From positions 170,668,334-170,732,333 of the forward strand of contig CM040120.1 of NCBI GenBank assembly GCA_022559845.1: a stretch of DNA of 64,000 nt, given 5' to 3'. The notes below the pieces were generated by a model. That model saw only the letters and a program-made list of their open reading frames with translations. It was not told where the DNA came from and did no database searches. The position numbers and the translations under genes are program-made. The stretch is from Amorphophallus konjac. Lineage: Eukaryota > Streptophyta > Magnoliopsida > Alismatales > Araceae. The first letter of the stretch is position 1. Each line of letters begins with the position of its first letter. Of the stretch, positions 12,452 to 23,373 are shown one piece after another.

Positions 12452-12970
12452 CTAGAATAGGTCGGGATACCGCTTCCGCATAGTATCTTCCGATTCCCAA
12501 GTAGCTTCTTCGGTTCCACGCCGACTCCACTGAATCTTGACCATCGGTATAGACCGATTCCGGAGTTGCTGCTGTTTCCGGTCTAGAATCTTGATAGGTC
12601 TTTCTTCATAAGTCAAATCTTCCTTTAACTCAAAATCCACATGTTGAATGATGTGAGTGGGATCGTACACATATTTCCGTAACATAGACACATGGAAAAT
12701 ATTGTGTACGCCAGATAACTAAGGCGGTAATGCCAGTCTGTAAGCAACTTCTCCCACTATATCTAGGATCTCGAATGGACCAATATACCTCGGACTTAGC
12801 TTGCCATGAATGCCAAATCTTCGAATCCCTCTCGAAGGAGAGACTTTCAGAAACACATGCTCGCCAACTTGAAATTCTAATGCTCTTCTCCTTGTGTCGG
12901 CATAACTCTTCTATCTTGACTGAGCCACTTGTAACCGATCTCGGATAACACGGATGTTCTGTGATGATTC
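12452..12970 (-). pseudogene. pol: Element B integrase C-terminus and chromodomain
   Basis: This is the end of the polyprotein, in the same frame as 12971-15202. The part at about 12700-12870 is the integrase C-terminal region (ALEFQVGEHVFLKVSP, then GPFEILDIVGEVAYRLALPP). The chromodomain lies at about 12452-12600, with IKILDRKQQQLRN, VKIQWSRRGTEEATWE and the end RKRYPDLF, a form common in Del/Tekay elements. Chromodomains of this kind are thought to steer integration to marked chromatin. TAG stops at about 12915 and 12720 interrupt it. Both stand where related proteins have Gln and could each come from one C-to-T change. Confidence 0.85.
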
Positions 12971-15202
12971 TTAAACAAGATCCGGTCCAAGCCATTGCTT
13001 CTCGCCCACCTCGTCCCAACACAACGGGGAACGACAGCTTCTTCCATACAAAGCTTCAAATGGAGCCATTTGTATGCTGGATTGGTAACTGTTGTTGTAG
13101 GCGAATTCAATCAATGCCAAGTGATTACTCCAACTACCTCCGAAATCAATCATGCAAGCTCGCAGCATATCTTCCACTATCTGGTTGGTTCTTTCAGTCT
13201 GTCCATCTGTCTGTGGATGAAAAGTAGTACTGAAATTCAGACGAGCACCAAGAGACTCTTGCAGTCCCTTCCAGAAATGTGAAGTAAATCTCGAGTCTCT
13301 ATCAGACACAATGCTGACAGGTATACCATGGAGCCTTACCACTTCCTTTAAATATAAAGCAGCCAATACATCAACTGTCCACTTGGACTTAATGGGTAAG
13401 AAATGAGCCGATTTTGTCAAGCGATCGACGATCACCCATATCGCATCAAATCCACCACGAGTCTTAGGTAGACCCATAATGAAATCCATGCCAATGCTTT
13501 CCCACTTCCATTGGGGTATGTCGAGTGGTTTCAACTTTCCTGCCGGTCTGAAATGTTCAGCCTTAACTTGTTGACAAACCAGACATCTACTCATGAAATC
13601 TGCAATTTCCCTCATATTTGGCCACCAAAATGACCTTTTCAAATCCTTGAACATTTTAGTGCCTCCAGGATGAATAGTGTATTTGGATCTATGTGCTTCC
13701 TCCAGAATCTTGTTCTTTAACTCAGCTTCATTAGGTACACAAGTTCTACCCTGGAATAACAATGTTCCATCGTCAGCCACCATGAAGTCGGGTCTGCTGC
13801 TCAAACTTCCCTTGATCTCAACCAGCTCGGGATCATTATCTTGCAAGGATTTGATCTCCATCAATAATTCGGGCTTAAGTCGAATCTGTGCAATTATAAC
13901 CCGATCATTATCAACATTTAGATCCAGGCTAGCTAACTGTTCTAATAGCCTCCACTCTTGTAACATGAGACTTGATAATTTAGCCACAGGCTTCCGGCTT
14001 AATGCATCTGCCACCACATTGCCTTTACCGGGATGATATTCAATCGAGAAGTCGAAGTCCTTCAAGTACTCCAACCATCTTCTCTGCCTCATGTTAAGTT
14101 CTTTCTGAGAAAATAAATACTTCAGACTCTTATGATCTGAAAATACTGTGAATGTTTCTCCATACAAGTAATGCCTCCAAATTTTTAAGGCGAATACAAC
14201 TGCTGCAAGTTCCAAGTCATGAACGGGGTAATTCTCTTCATGCTTCCTCAGCTGCCTATGAGAATAGGCAATCACCTTACCATGCTGCATGAGTACACAG
14301 CCTAAGCCAATACCAGAAGCATCGATATAGACCACGAAACCACCGTCGCCAGAAGGTAAAGCCAATACGGGTGCAGTAGTGAGGCAATCCTTCAATGTTT
14401 GGAAGCTCTGCTGACATTCCTCGGACCATTCAAACTTGTTGTCTTTGTGGGTCAATCGAGTGAGAGGTATCGCAATCTTGGAGAAGTCTTGAATAAATCT
14501 CTGATAATAGCCTGCCAGGCCTAGGAAGCTTCTCACTTCGGTCACTATAGTAGGCTGATCCCAGTTCCTTACTGCCTCCCCTTTCGAAGGATCAACTGAA
14601 ATACCTTCTTTGGTGATGATATGTCCTAAGAAGGACACTTCTTGCAGCCAGAAATCACATTTACTGAATTTGGCATATAGTTGATGATCTTTCAATATCT
14701 GCAATGCCATCCTCAAATGTTCGGCATGCTCTTTTTCAGTCTTGGAATAAATTAGTATGTCGTCAATGAATACCACGACCCATTGATCAAGATAAGGCCG
14801 GAATGCATTATTCATTAACTGCATGAAAGCTGCTGGTGCATTCGTTAGACCAAAAGGCATAACGACAAACTCAAAATGACCATACCTGCTGCGGAAAGCC
14901 GTTTTATAAATATCATCTTCCTTAATCCTCAGCTGATGATATCCAGATCGAAGATCGATCTTAGAGAAATAATGTGCTCCTGCTATCTGGTCGAATAATT
15001 CGTCGATCCTCGGCAATGGGTATTTATTCTTGATAGTTAGCTGGTTCAGTTGCCGATAATCGATGCATAATCTCATCGAACCATCCTTTTTCCTGACGAA
15101 TAATACAGGAGCTCCCCAAGGTGAAGTACTCGGACGAATAAAGCCCTTCTCGAGCAATTCCATCAGCTGTTGCTTTAATTCCCTTAGCTCCGCAGGGGAC
15201 AT
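12971..15202 (-). pseudogene. pol: Element B reverse transcriptase, RNase H and integrase
   Basis: 743 open codons. Reverse transcriptase: [35 protein letters not shown] and the catalytic box FIDD at residues 145-148. RNase H is at about residues 288-405 ([10 protein letters not shown], then [19 protein letters not shown], ending ADALSR). Integrase: an HHCC zinc site ([11 protein letters not shown], then CLVCQQVK) and the D,D,E residues in [18 protein letters not shown] and [10 protein letters not shown]. All catalytic residues are present. Upstream the same frame runs back to the protease through 15203-15394, broken only by a TGA at 15395-15397 in a CpG context. Downstream a TAA at 12971 ends this block where a Gln codon would fit. 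Confidence 0.95.
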
Positions 15203-15394
15203 ACGGTAAGGAGCTCTAGAAATAGGGGACGCGCCAGGAACAATATCAATGAAGAAGATAACTTCCCGCTCAGGCAGAAGTCCTAGTAGTTCCTCCGGAA
15301 AGACTTCGGAGAATTCTCGGACAATAGGAGTGTCCTTTATCTCAACTCGTTGTTCCGGTGTAGCATGGACAAAGGCTAGAAAAGCCTCGCAACC

Positions 15395-16837
15395 TCACCT
15401 CATCAGCTTGTCGGCTCGAAGAGAAGAGATGAGCGATACGGGGTTATGGTGCTTGATCCCCGTAAAAGATAAACCAGAATGTCCAGTAAAAGTCACTGAG
15501 CTAGAACTGCAGTGAACACTGGCCTCATGCTTGGCCAACCAATCTGCTCCAAGGATTACATCATAATCCTTCATATCCATGCAAACTAAGTCGGCTGGAA
15601 AGTTTCGTTCATCAATAATAACCTTACTAGAAGGATAGTAATATTGAATAGCCGCTCCAGAACCAATAGGAGTTGATATAACCAATGGAGAATTCATCAT
15701 AATAGGTTCGACAGATAACGACTTCGCAAATTTCCGAGAAATAAAAGAATGCGTTGCACCAGTATCAAAGAGAACAAATGCTGGCTTGTCGATTATAGTA
15801 AGGGTACCTTCGACGAGTCCGCCATCATCAGAAATCCCAGTTTCATCCGCATGTAAAGCTTGGAGACTTCCTTGCGGCTTCTTGATAACTTGAGGTTTTG
15901 CCGGTGTAGCTTGTTCCGATAGAAGAGGGCAGTCAGGGATACGGTGTTCCCTACTCCCACATCGTAAACACGCACCTAGCTTGCGCCAGCATTCCTCCAT
16001 CTTGTGACCTGGACGATCACAATACTTGCACTTGCCCTTGAATGGAACAATAGGGCCACGTTTCTTCTCTTCATTTCTTGGCATCTTGCCTTTCCACGTT
16101 CCCGATCCGATCCACAAACTAGACCCACTCATGGGCCTCTTTTTGCTAGTGCCAAATCCGGGTCTAGGAGTTGGTTGTTCCTTCTTCATGCCTTGCCCAC
16201 GGATCCTCTCCGTCATTTCTAAGGTATCTTCTAGAACTTGTGCCTTTCTCACCATCTCAGAATAAGTAGAGATCTCCATCGGCGCCAGTTGATTGATGTA
16301 GTGAAGCTTCAACCCGTTGAGGAATCGCTTAGCTTTCATCTTTTCTGTGGAGATAAGGTGAGTAGCATAGCGCGAAAGCCGAGAGAACTGTGCTTCATAT
16401 TCGGCCACCGATAAGCTTCGCTGCTTTAGAGCCGCGAACTCCGCCGCCTTCTTCTCTTGTACACGATCGGAAAAATATTTGTCGTTGAAGAATTCCTCGA
16501 ACTCTTCCCATGTGACTTGTTGATCGCCTAGAGTTGCCTTGACAGAATCCTACCAAGTACGCGCGCCCCGCTCCAATTGGAAGGTAGAAAGAAGGACACG
16601 CTCTTGGTCGGTACATTGCATGACTTCAAAAATTCTCCCCATTTCGTTGAGCCAATGCTCGGCCTCGTCGGGGTTAGTCGAACCAGCAAATCTTGGCGGG
16701 TTCATTCCTCGAAAGTTCCGATATAAGTCACCGGTGCCATGACCTGCTGCTCCAGCTTGAGCTACCTGATGTAACGCCTGAGTCAGGCCTTGAACCGTGC
16801 GCTGCAGGTTCCTCCATTCAGCACGCTCGGCTGCCAT
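15395..16837 (-). pseudogene. gag: Element B gag and protease
   Basis: ATG 16837 starts gag with a coiled-coil-like N-terminus (AERAEWRNLQRTVQGLTQAL), then HWLNEMGRIFEVM and the capsid core to about 16200. A TAG at 16550-16552 stands directly after the Trp of ARTW, where a second Trp is usual (TGG to TAG). The frame then continues unchanged. Two CCHC zinc knuckles follow at about 15929-16030 (CKYCDRPGHKMEEC and CLRCGSREHRIPDC). The aspartic protease site FDTGATHSF is at about 15766. The TGA at 15395 closes the block. Gag coats the RNA, and the protease would cut the polyprotein. Confidence 0.92.
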
Positions 16838-17171
16838 CTACACGAGAAATAGATTACTTAGGTCCAATAAAATAGATAATAACACGATTAAGGAACGAAC
16901 TTAACCCATGTTTCTACCCAATCTCACCAGGTCAGGTTCTAGACTTTAACAAGGTTAGAGGTCTAATGCACCTAAACACGACCAAAACTCGGTACCTGGC
17001 GGAGCTAATCAGTCCGAAGACCACTCGCGCAAGTATGCGACCTTCCCGATAGGCGTAGCCTAACGTTCGGACAACACCTTTTGATATACCGATTATTGGG
17101 ATGCAATGCAAGAAAATCTAAACTTAGGGAACCTAGGAATATGAAACCTAGGGCACTGATACCAACTAAAC
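16838..17171 (-). other. Element B leader between primer site and gag
   Basis: In - orientation this follows the 5' LTR (now at 27119, separated by element C) and precedes gag. It has no coding signal. The primer site lies at 17153-17164. Confidence 0.75.
17153..17164 (-). promoter_or_regulatory. Primer binding site of element B
   Basis: The - strand reads TGGTATCAGTGC, the initiator-tRNA-Met primer site with one change from TGGTATCAGAGC. Seven bases separated it from B's LTR before element C inserted between them. Confidence 0.8.
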
Positions 17172-17173
17172 TG
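17169..17173. repeat. Target-site duplication of element C, left copy (aactg)
   Basis: aactg here and aacta at 27116-27120 border element C. The last two bases are the first two bases of B's LTR (TG). The G-to-A change in the right copy also explains why the right B LTR appears to begin TA. Confidence 0.8.
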
Positions 17174-19560
17174 TGATGTGACACACCCTTGGACTTAGCA
17201 AGCAAGCACAATCGCATTCAAAACGGGCCAAGTTGGGCCACCGCTCTATCGTCACTCACCCAAGTCCGGGGTGACTTGGCAATGCCAAGATGAGGATGTG
17301 GGGTTGGGCCGTTGCTGGTAGAGGGCCAGCAAGGCAAAGACTTTATTCCCAATGGGTGGGGATGCCCAAATCAAGGGGGCCGACAAAGTGCCAAAGGCAC
17401 CGGTTGCAATAGTCCCACGGTGATCACTCAAATTTATGGGGCTTGAGGATCGGGCTCTCACTCGCATAACCAGCGGAATTAGAACTAATATTGAAAGACA
17501 AGCACTAAGTGGAGTGAAGGTTTGAGCACTTACTCGACCGGTTTGAAGAAACCGGTCCCGGTCGGAGACGAGGGCGAGCGGGGAGGCGAGTGGATCCCCA
17601 CACGCCGCGGCGGTGTTGCTTGACCTGCCCAAACAAAGTACACCACTACACCTCTCGCAGGAGGGGGATCTTGGGGTGGGGGTTAATGAAATTACAGACA
17701 ATACTACCTCCACGCAGGGAGGGGCCTTCAGCCGGCCAAGCGGGGTGGGGAAACTATAGCAAAGAACGAGGAATAAGGGTGGACGCCGAATCTGCTTGCT
17801 GTCTGCGAGCCGGGATAGAGGGTCGGTGTTGCTGCTGTAGATCTTGATCAGGAATTTTGTTGATGACGAGACTAGAGGGAAAACCTTCGTAGCTGGAAGG
17901 GGATTGCCTCAGAATTTTCTTAATTTCTTCTGGAGTCGCTGCCGGTCGGGGCAGGAGCTCGAACAAGGCCTCTGATTTTCGGACTGGCAGTAGCAGGTCA
18001 CCAACAGTAGGAAGACGAGGCTGTCCCGACTGCTCCTGAACTCCGAATGAGGTGCCGTCAGCGCCGTTAGAACCGTGGGAGAGTCCTCTTTGCAGCAAAC
18101 AAAACGGAGACCCCAAAAGATGCCGGAGATGATCTGTGGAACCAGAAGAGTGAAGAGGGCTCGGTGCAGACTGTGGAAAGCAGAGTCACGCGATTGTGGG
18201 AGAAAATTGGTAACTCCTGTTCTCGGATGCTGAATGGATTTCCGCTTCCTGATTCTGAAAGTAGACAGGCCTAGGAATAACTTTGCAGAAGACCCTGAAG
18301 CCTGATTCCTTCAGGGCTCGTCGTGATGAAGCGTTTCCTCCGGTTCTGGAACTCTGCAGTTGCCGACCTGCGCAGTCGTGGGAGAACGGGGCTCCCGGGC
18401 AGCACCGAGCTCCGATGAGGACGAACCCACTTTTGTTGCGAAGAGGACAAGCAGCCTCTTCCGTGGATGTATCTTGTGCCTTCAGAATCGCTTGGAAGTG
18501 ACCGTGGTGTCTGATGCAAGCTATGGGTACAGCTGGACCCTCTTGAACAGCAACCTGCAACTTTGACAAACCTCTAATGGAACTAGCAAGAAGATGAAGA
18601 GGACAGCATATGGTGGAAGGGGGGGATTGGGGTTGATGGAGGGGAGGTGTGGGGATTATAGCAGGGTGTTAGAGGTAGTGGGGAGGTGGAGGAAGAAGAG
18701 TGGGGGGCGATGGTTTCAGCTGGTGGAGGGAGGGTGAGGGTGCAAGTGGTGGTGGAGAATGGAAGGAGAGGGGGGCGAACTAGGCTAGAGAGGAGGAGAG
18801 GGGGGCGGCCAAAGGATATGGAGGGAAGGGTATTTGAATTTCAAATGGCTTTGGAAGTTGGAAGATGGTGTGGGGAAGAGGGATGCTTGTATTGGAATGG
18901 GGAAGATTTGGTTGGAATGGGGAGAGTGGTGTTGGAATGGTGAGAACTCTTCCTTGGAACTAGGGGGGAAAGTAAATGGGGGTGTGGGGAAGTGGAGGGC
19001 TTTAATGGTGGTAGGTGGGGGTTGGAGGTGGATGGGAGTAGGAGGAGAGAGGGAATGGGGCGAACCCCTCTTGGGAGGAGAGAGAAAGAGAGAGTAGAGG
19101 GGGGGGTTGGGGATTCACTCACCCTAGGGCTTCTCACCCTAATGGATTCACTCCACTAAACTAGGCTTAGATCTTTCAAATGGTATTTTCATTGATTCAT
19201 TCATTCATTAAGTTCCAAATGAAGGAAATGGGGCCCTATATATAGGAAACCCACATTTTACAATAAGACCCTGACAAAAGACTCAATGACAAATAACCGA
19301 AGGGGTAGGGGGGCTTATTGGGCCAAGCCTGCAGAATTGGGCCCAATTAGCACATTACACCATCTAATGACACACAAACTTAGGAAAATAAATGCAAGAC
19401 CTAGGGACATGACTCAAATAAAATGAAAATTACATCAAATGACTCAAGTAAATAGCACAAAAGGATAAGTGGGCCTTTATAGAGAGAGGCCCGAACTCAA
19501 ATGATGCCGGAGTGTGAAGAGGACCCTAGCCAAAGGGAATTGTGGATGATGTCTCCATCA
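17174..19560 (-). repeat. Element C 3' LTR
   Basis: 2387 bp, the same length as the right copy. On the + strand it runs from TGATGTGACACACCC to GATGTCTCCATCA. It contains a G-rich strand-asymmetric stretch (about 18600-19110) and a TATATATA box at 19237-19244 read on the - strand. The last codons of the polyprotein lie in it. Confidence 0.92.
19237..19244 (-). promoter_or_regulatory. TATA box in element C LTR
   Basis: tatatata lies about 315 bp into the LTR on the - strand, the same depth as the TATA box of element A. The transcribed 5' LTR (right copy) has tatattta at 26793-26800, one substitution away. Confidence 0.55.
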
Positions 19561-20230
19561 AATCCCCTGGGCTGTGAAGAGCTCGACTCCGTCGAGTAGG
19601 GGTCCATCCGGCTGTGGTACTGCTCGAGGAGGTCCGGATCCAACCGCTGGAGATCCTCCCGACTCACCCAAGAATCCTCCGAAGGAGGCCGATCCTTCCA
19701 CCTGACGAGATAGCGCTCATAGACCTTGCTCCGAGTGGTAGTGACTTGTTCATCCAATATTTGTTCAATTTGTTCACGCTGGGCTCTCTTGGCTGGTGGT
19801 CTCTCCTCACGGGTGGGTGCTCTCTCAAGGGAAGAAGTAGGCTCAATCGCCTCACTAGGTACCACCGTGGGTCCCTTATATGGCACTAGGTCGGCAACAT
19901 TGAATGTGGGACTTATTCCATACTCCTCAGGGAGATCTAACTCGTAGGCATTTGCACCAATGCGCCTCAAGACCTGGAAGGGACCAGCCCCACGTGGCCT
20001 CAGTTTAGAGTTGGCTCCCGGGGAGAGCCTCTCCGTCCTTACCATTACAAAGTCACCCACATAAAATTCTTGGTGACGCCGATGAGAGTCGGCCAGCCTT
20101 TTATAAGCCTCATTCTTTTTGCTGATGTGCTTGCGAATTTCTTCATGCAATTCTCTAATATGTTGTGCAAAAGACTCGGCTGAAATGGACACTCTAGCAT
20201 GCTGGGGAAGAGGAATGAGATCGAAGGCTT
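19497..20230 (-). pseudogene. pol: Element C integrase C-terminus and chromodomain, reading into the 3' LTR
   Basis: The frame follows a -1 step at about 20226-20230. The part HQEFYVGDFVMVRTERL, then KLRPRGAGPFQVLRRIG is the integrase C-terminal domain. VYERYLVRWKDRPPSEDSW with QRLDPDLLEQY is a chromodomain-like end. The frame passes through the polypurine tract (19561-19570, which encodes PRG) and ends at 19497, 64 bases inside the 3' LTR. Coding overlap with the 3' LTR is known in some CRM elements. Element A has a related junction peptide. Confidence 0.85.
19561..19570 (-). promoter_or_regulatory. Polypurine tract of element C
   Basis: The - strand reads CCAGGGGATT directly before the LTR start TGATGGAGAC. 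It is short, and it is also coding. Confidence 0.6.
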
Positions 20231-21283
20231 TCTTGGTTTGTATCCATGCACGGCTTCAAATGGACTCATCCCTATGGACTTATTGATGGAGTTGTTATAT
20301 GCGAATTCAGCCTGGGGTAGGATGAGATCCCAATTTCCCGGTCGATCCTCAACAAGGCACCTAAGGAGGTTCCCTAGACTCCGATTGACAACTTCGGTTT
20401 GGCCATCTGTTTGGGGGTGGTAGGCAGTGGAGAATTTAAGGAGGGTACCCATCATGTGCCAAAGAGTTTTCCAAAAGTAGCTAGTGAATTTGACATCTCT
20501 ATCGGAGACTATGGTTTTGGGTAACCCATGGAGGCGGACAACCTCATCAAAGAACAATCGGGCCACATGGGAGGCATCGGAGGTTTTGGTGCATGGGATG
20601 AAATGGGCCATTTTGGAAAATCTATCAACCACCACATAGATTGAGTCATGCTTTCTAGGAGTCTTGGGTAGTCCTAGCACAAAGTCCATACTTAAGTCTT
20701 GCCATGGTCGGTCGGGGATGGGGAGTGGGGTATATAGGCCGGTGTTTTGTTTCACTTGTTTGGCCGAGGCACATGTTCGGCATTGACCCACAACCTTGCC
20801 TACATCTCTCTTGAGACTAGGCCAATAAAACTGTCCCTCAACTAGGGCAATGGTTTTGTGGACTCCAAAATGGCCAGCTAGCCCTCCCGCATGTAATTCC
20901 CAAATCAAGAAGTCACGGAGTGAGGTCCGTGGGATGCAAAGCTTGGGTCCCTTGAAGAGGAACCCATCCTCTAAGACAAATCCCTCATGCTCCTTGCTAG
21001 AAGGGGTGGTCAAGGTGGTATAGATGTGCCCAAAGTCGGGGCAGCTAGGGTACTCATCCTTGATCCTATCAAACCCGGTCACTTCCACTTGGATAGTGGA
21101 TAGCAAGGAAACTTTCCTACTAAGGGCATCCGCCGCTCGATTCTCACTCCCAGCCTTGTGTTTGATGACAAAAGTGTAGGATTGGATGAACTCAACCCAT
21201 CGGGCATGTCGGGCATTTAACTTTTGTTGGGAATTGAGGTATTTGAGGGCCTCATGGTCGGAAAAGATGACAAACTCCTGGGC
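20231..21283 (-). pseudogene. pol: Element C RNase H end and integrase
   Basis: The frame begins after a -1 step at about 21280-21284. It first gives the RNase H end ([13 protein letters not shown] to RAADALSRK). The integrase zinc site follows (HAGGLAGHFGVHK, then CRTCASAK), with the D,D,E residues in SMDFVLGLP, IVSDRDVKF and TDGQTEVVNRS. All three catalytic residues are kept. It ends where the next -1 step moves the frame to the chromodomain block. Integrase inserts the cDNA and leaves 5-bp duplications. Confidence 0.92.
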
Positions 21284-23121
21284 AACAAGTAGTGCCTCCA
21301 ATGTCGGAGGGATTGAACCACGGCATAGAACTCCTTGTCATAAGTGGAGTATCTTGTCCTAGCATCACAAAGCTTCTCACTAAAGAAGGCTACCGGGTGT
21401 CCCTCTTGACTAAGAATCCCTCCTATCCCTATTCCGGATGCATCACATGTGACTTCAAAGACTTTAGAGAAATCGGGAAGGCATAGGACCGGAGCTTGGG
21501 TCAACTTCTCCTTAAGTTCTTGGAAGGCTTTAGAGGCCGATTTGGTCCATACAAAAGTCCCCTTCTTGAGACAATCGGTGATGGGGCCAGTGATAGTGCT
21601 AAACCCTCGAATAAACCTCCTATAGAATGTAGCCAATCCATGGAAACTTCGGACCTCGTGAAGGGTGTGGGGTTCCGGCCAATCAATGATAGCTTGGACC
21701 TTCTCGGGGTCCATGGAGACGCCTTTGGTTGACACCACAAATCCTAGGAAGGTGAGGGATGTGGTCATGAAGTGGCACTTTCCTAAGTTGGCAAATAGGC
21801 TCTCTTGACGAAGGATGGTACAAACTTTCCTAAGGTGATCAAGGTGGGCTTCTTGGGATTGACTATAGATGAGTATATCATCAAAATAGACCACTAGAAA
21901 GATCCCAATGAAGGGCCTAAGGACCTCCGTCATAAGACGCATGAAAGTACTTGGGGCATTTGAAAGCCCAAAAGGCATGACTAACCATTCAAAGAGGCCA
22001 TCTTTGGTTTTGAAAGCCATTTTCCACTCATCCCCGGGCCTTATCGTAACTTGGTGATAACCACTCTTAAGGTCAATTTTGGAGAAGATGGTGGCTCCGG
22101 CTAACATATCAAGCATGTCATCAAGCCTAGGGATGGGAAACCTATACTTGACGGTGATTTTGTTAATGGCCCGACTATCCACACACATTCGCCATGACCC
22201 ATCCTTCTTGGGAGTTAGAAGGGCCGGGACGGCACATGGGCTTTTGCTAATGCGAATGAAGCCCTTCCTAATGAGTTCCTCTATTTGCCTCCTAAGTTCG
22301 GCATGTTCCGTAGGATTGAGGCGATAATGAGGAAGGTTTGGGAGAGTGGCTCCCGGGACTAGATCAATTGCATGTTGCACATCCCGCATGGGAGGGAGTT
22401 GGTCCGGGAGCTCCGTTGGGAACACATCATGGAATTCTTCTAGGAGTTGTTGGATTTCTATGGGATGTGGATTGGTGGAAGTGGGTTCTCCTAGGCAAAT
22501 GACCACCGCACATAATGGTACTCCTTGAACTATCTCCTCTTCAAGTTCCTTCCTAGTGATGAGATGAAGACCCTTGGTCAACCCCGAGGTCCCACTTTGT
22601 TTGGGAGTTTGGGTAGGGGATGGAGTTGGAGGGGTGGAGTTCCCCGAGACTTGTATGGTGGTGGGGTGTTGTCCTTGAGGGGGAGTGTCCCTCTTGGTCA
22701 TGGGACGAGGTGGGGAGGGGTTAAGACGGATAGTCTTACCCTCATGTTCAAAGGTGCATTTGTTGCTCCTACCCAAGATGGTGGCATCTACATCATAAAG
22801 CCAAGGTCTTCCTAGTAGGATGCTACCTACTTCCATGGGTATGATGTCACACCATATTTGATCATGGTATGAAGAGAAGGTGAGAGGCACAAGACATTGA
22901 GTGTTGACCGGGATGGAGTTGTTGTTGATCCATGAAACCCGGTATGGGCTTGGGTGAGGGGTGATAGTTAGCCCAAGAAGCTTGACGGTATCGGGTGACA
23001 CGGCATTGACACAACTCCCACTATCCAAGATCACTTTCCTTACATGGTTCCCTATTTTGACAAAGGTGTGAAATATTGAAGTTCGACGCCAATCCTCTTC
23101 TTGGGTTTGGTGAGGGTGCAT
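21284..23121 (-). pseudogene. pol: Element C protease, reverse transcriptase and RNase H
   Basis: The frame starts after a -1 step at about 23085-23120. The protease site [12 protein letters not shown] is at residues 31-42 of this frame (D33, S34, G35), with the later [10 protein letters not shown]. Reverse transcriptase: [34 protein letters not shown] and YFDD at residues 412-415. RNase H begins at [13 protein letters not shown] and runs to RHWRHYLL, where the next -1 step occurs. No stop interrupts about 600 codons. Confidence 0.93.
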
Positions 23122-23373
23122 CTAATCACTCCTAGATGAGAGTTGGAAGATGGAGTGGTGTGCTCTAGACCCGACTCTAGGTATTGGGTTTCATACTCCT
23201 CTTCCCAATCTAGTGAGGCTTCATGGTCCTCAATGACATCTTCAAGTTCTTTTTGGGGTGGAGCTTCTTCCTCAATAAGCAAGCTAGACAATCCCTTGGA
23301 TGGACATTGCCCGCAAAGTGGCCAAACCCTTGACACCTAAAGCATTGTTGACGCCCGCTACCCGAAGTAGTTC
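23052..23373 (-). pseudogene. gag: Element C zinc knuckle and acidic linker
   Basis: It lies between gag and protease. CFRCQGFGHFAG at about 23310-23345 is the first part of a CCHC knuckle. A -1 step in the G run at 23310-23312 moves the last Cys (GQCPSKG) to the next frame. An acidic linker rich in Glu and Asp follows (about 23150-23280). Another -1 step leads into the protease. Confidence 0.75.

Noticed and set aside
18686..19137. ORFs rich in Gly/Glu or Ser/Pro (also 26242-26693 and 6722-7061)
   Set aside because: Low-complexity purine or pyrimidine tracts in the LTRs of C and A give open frames by composition alone. The C copies repeat at matching LTR positions.
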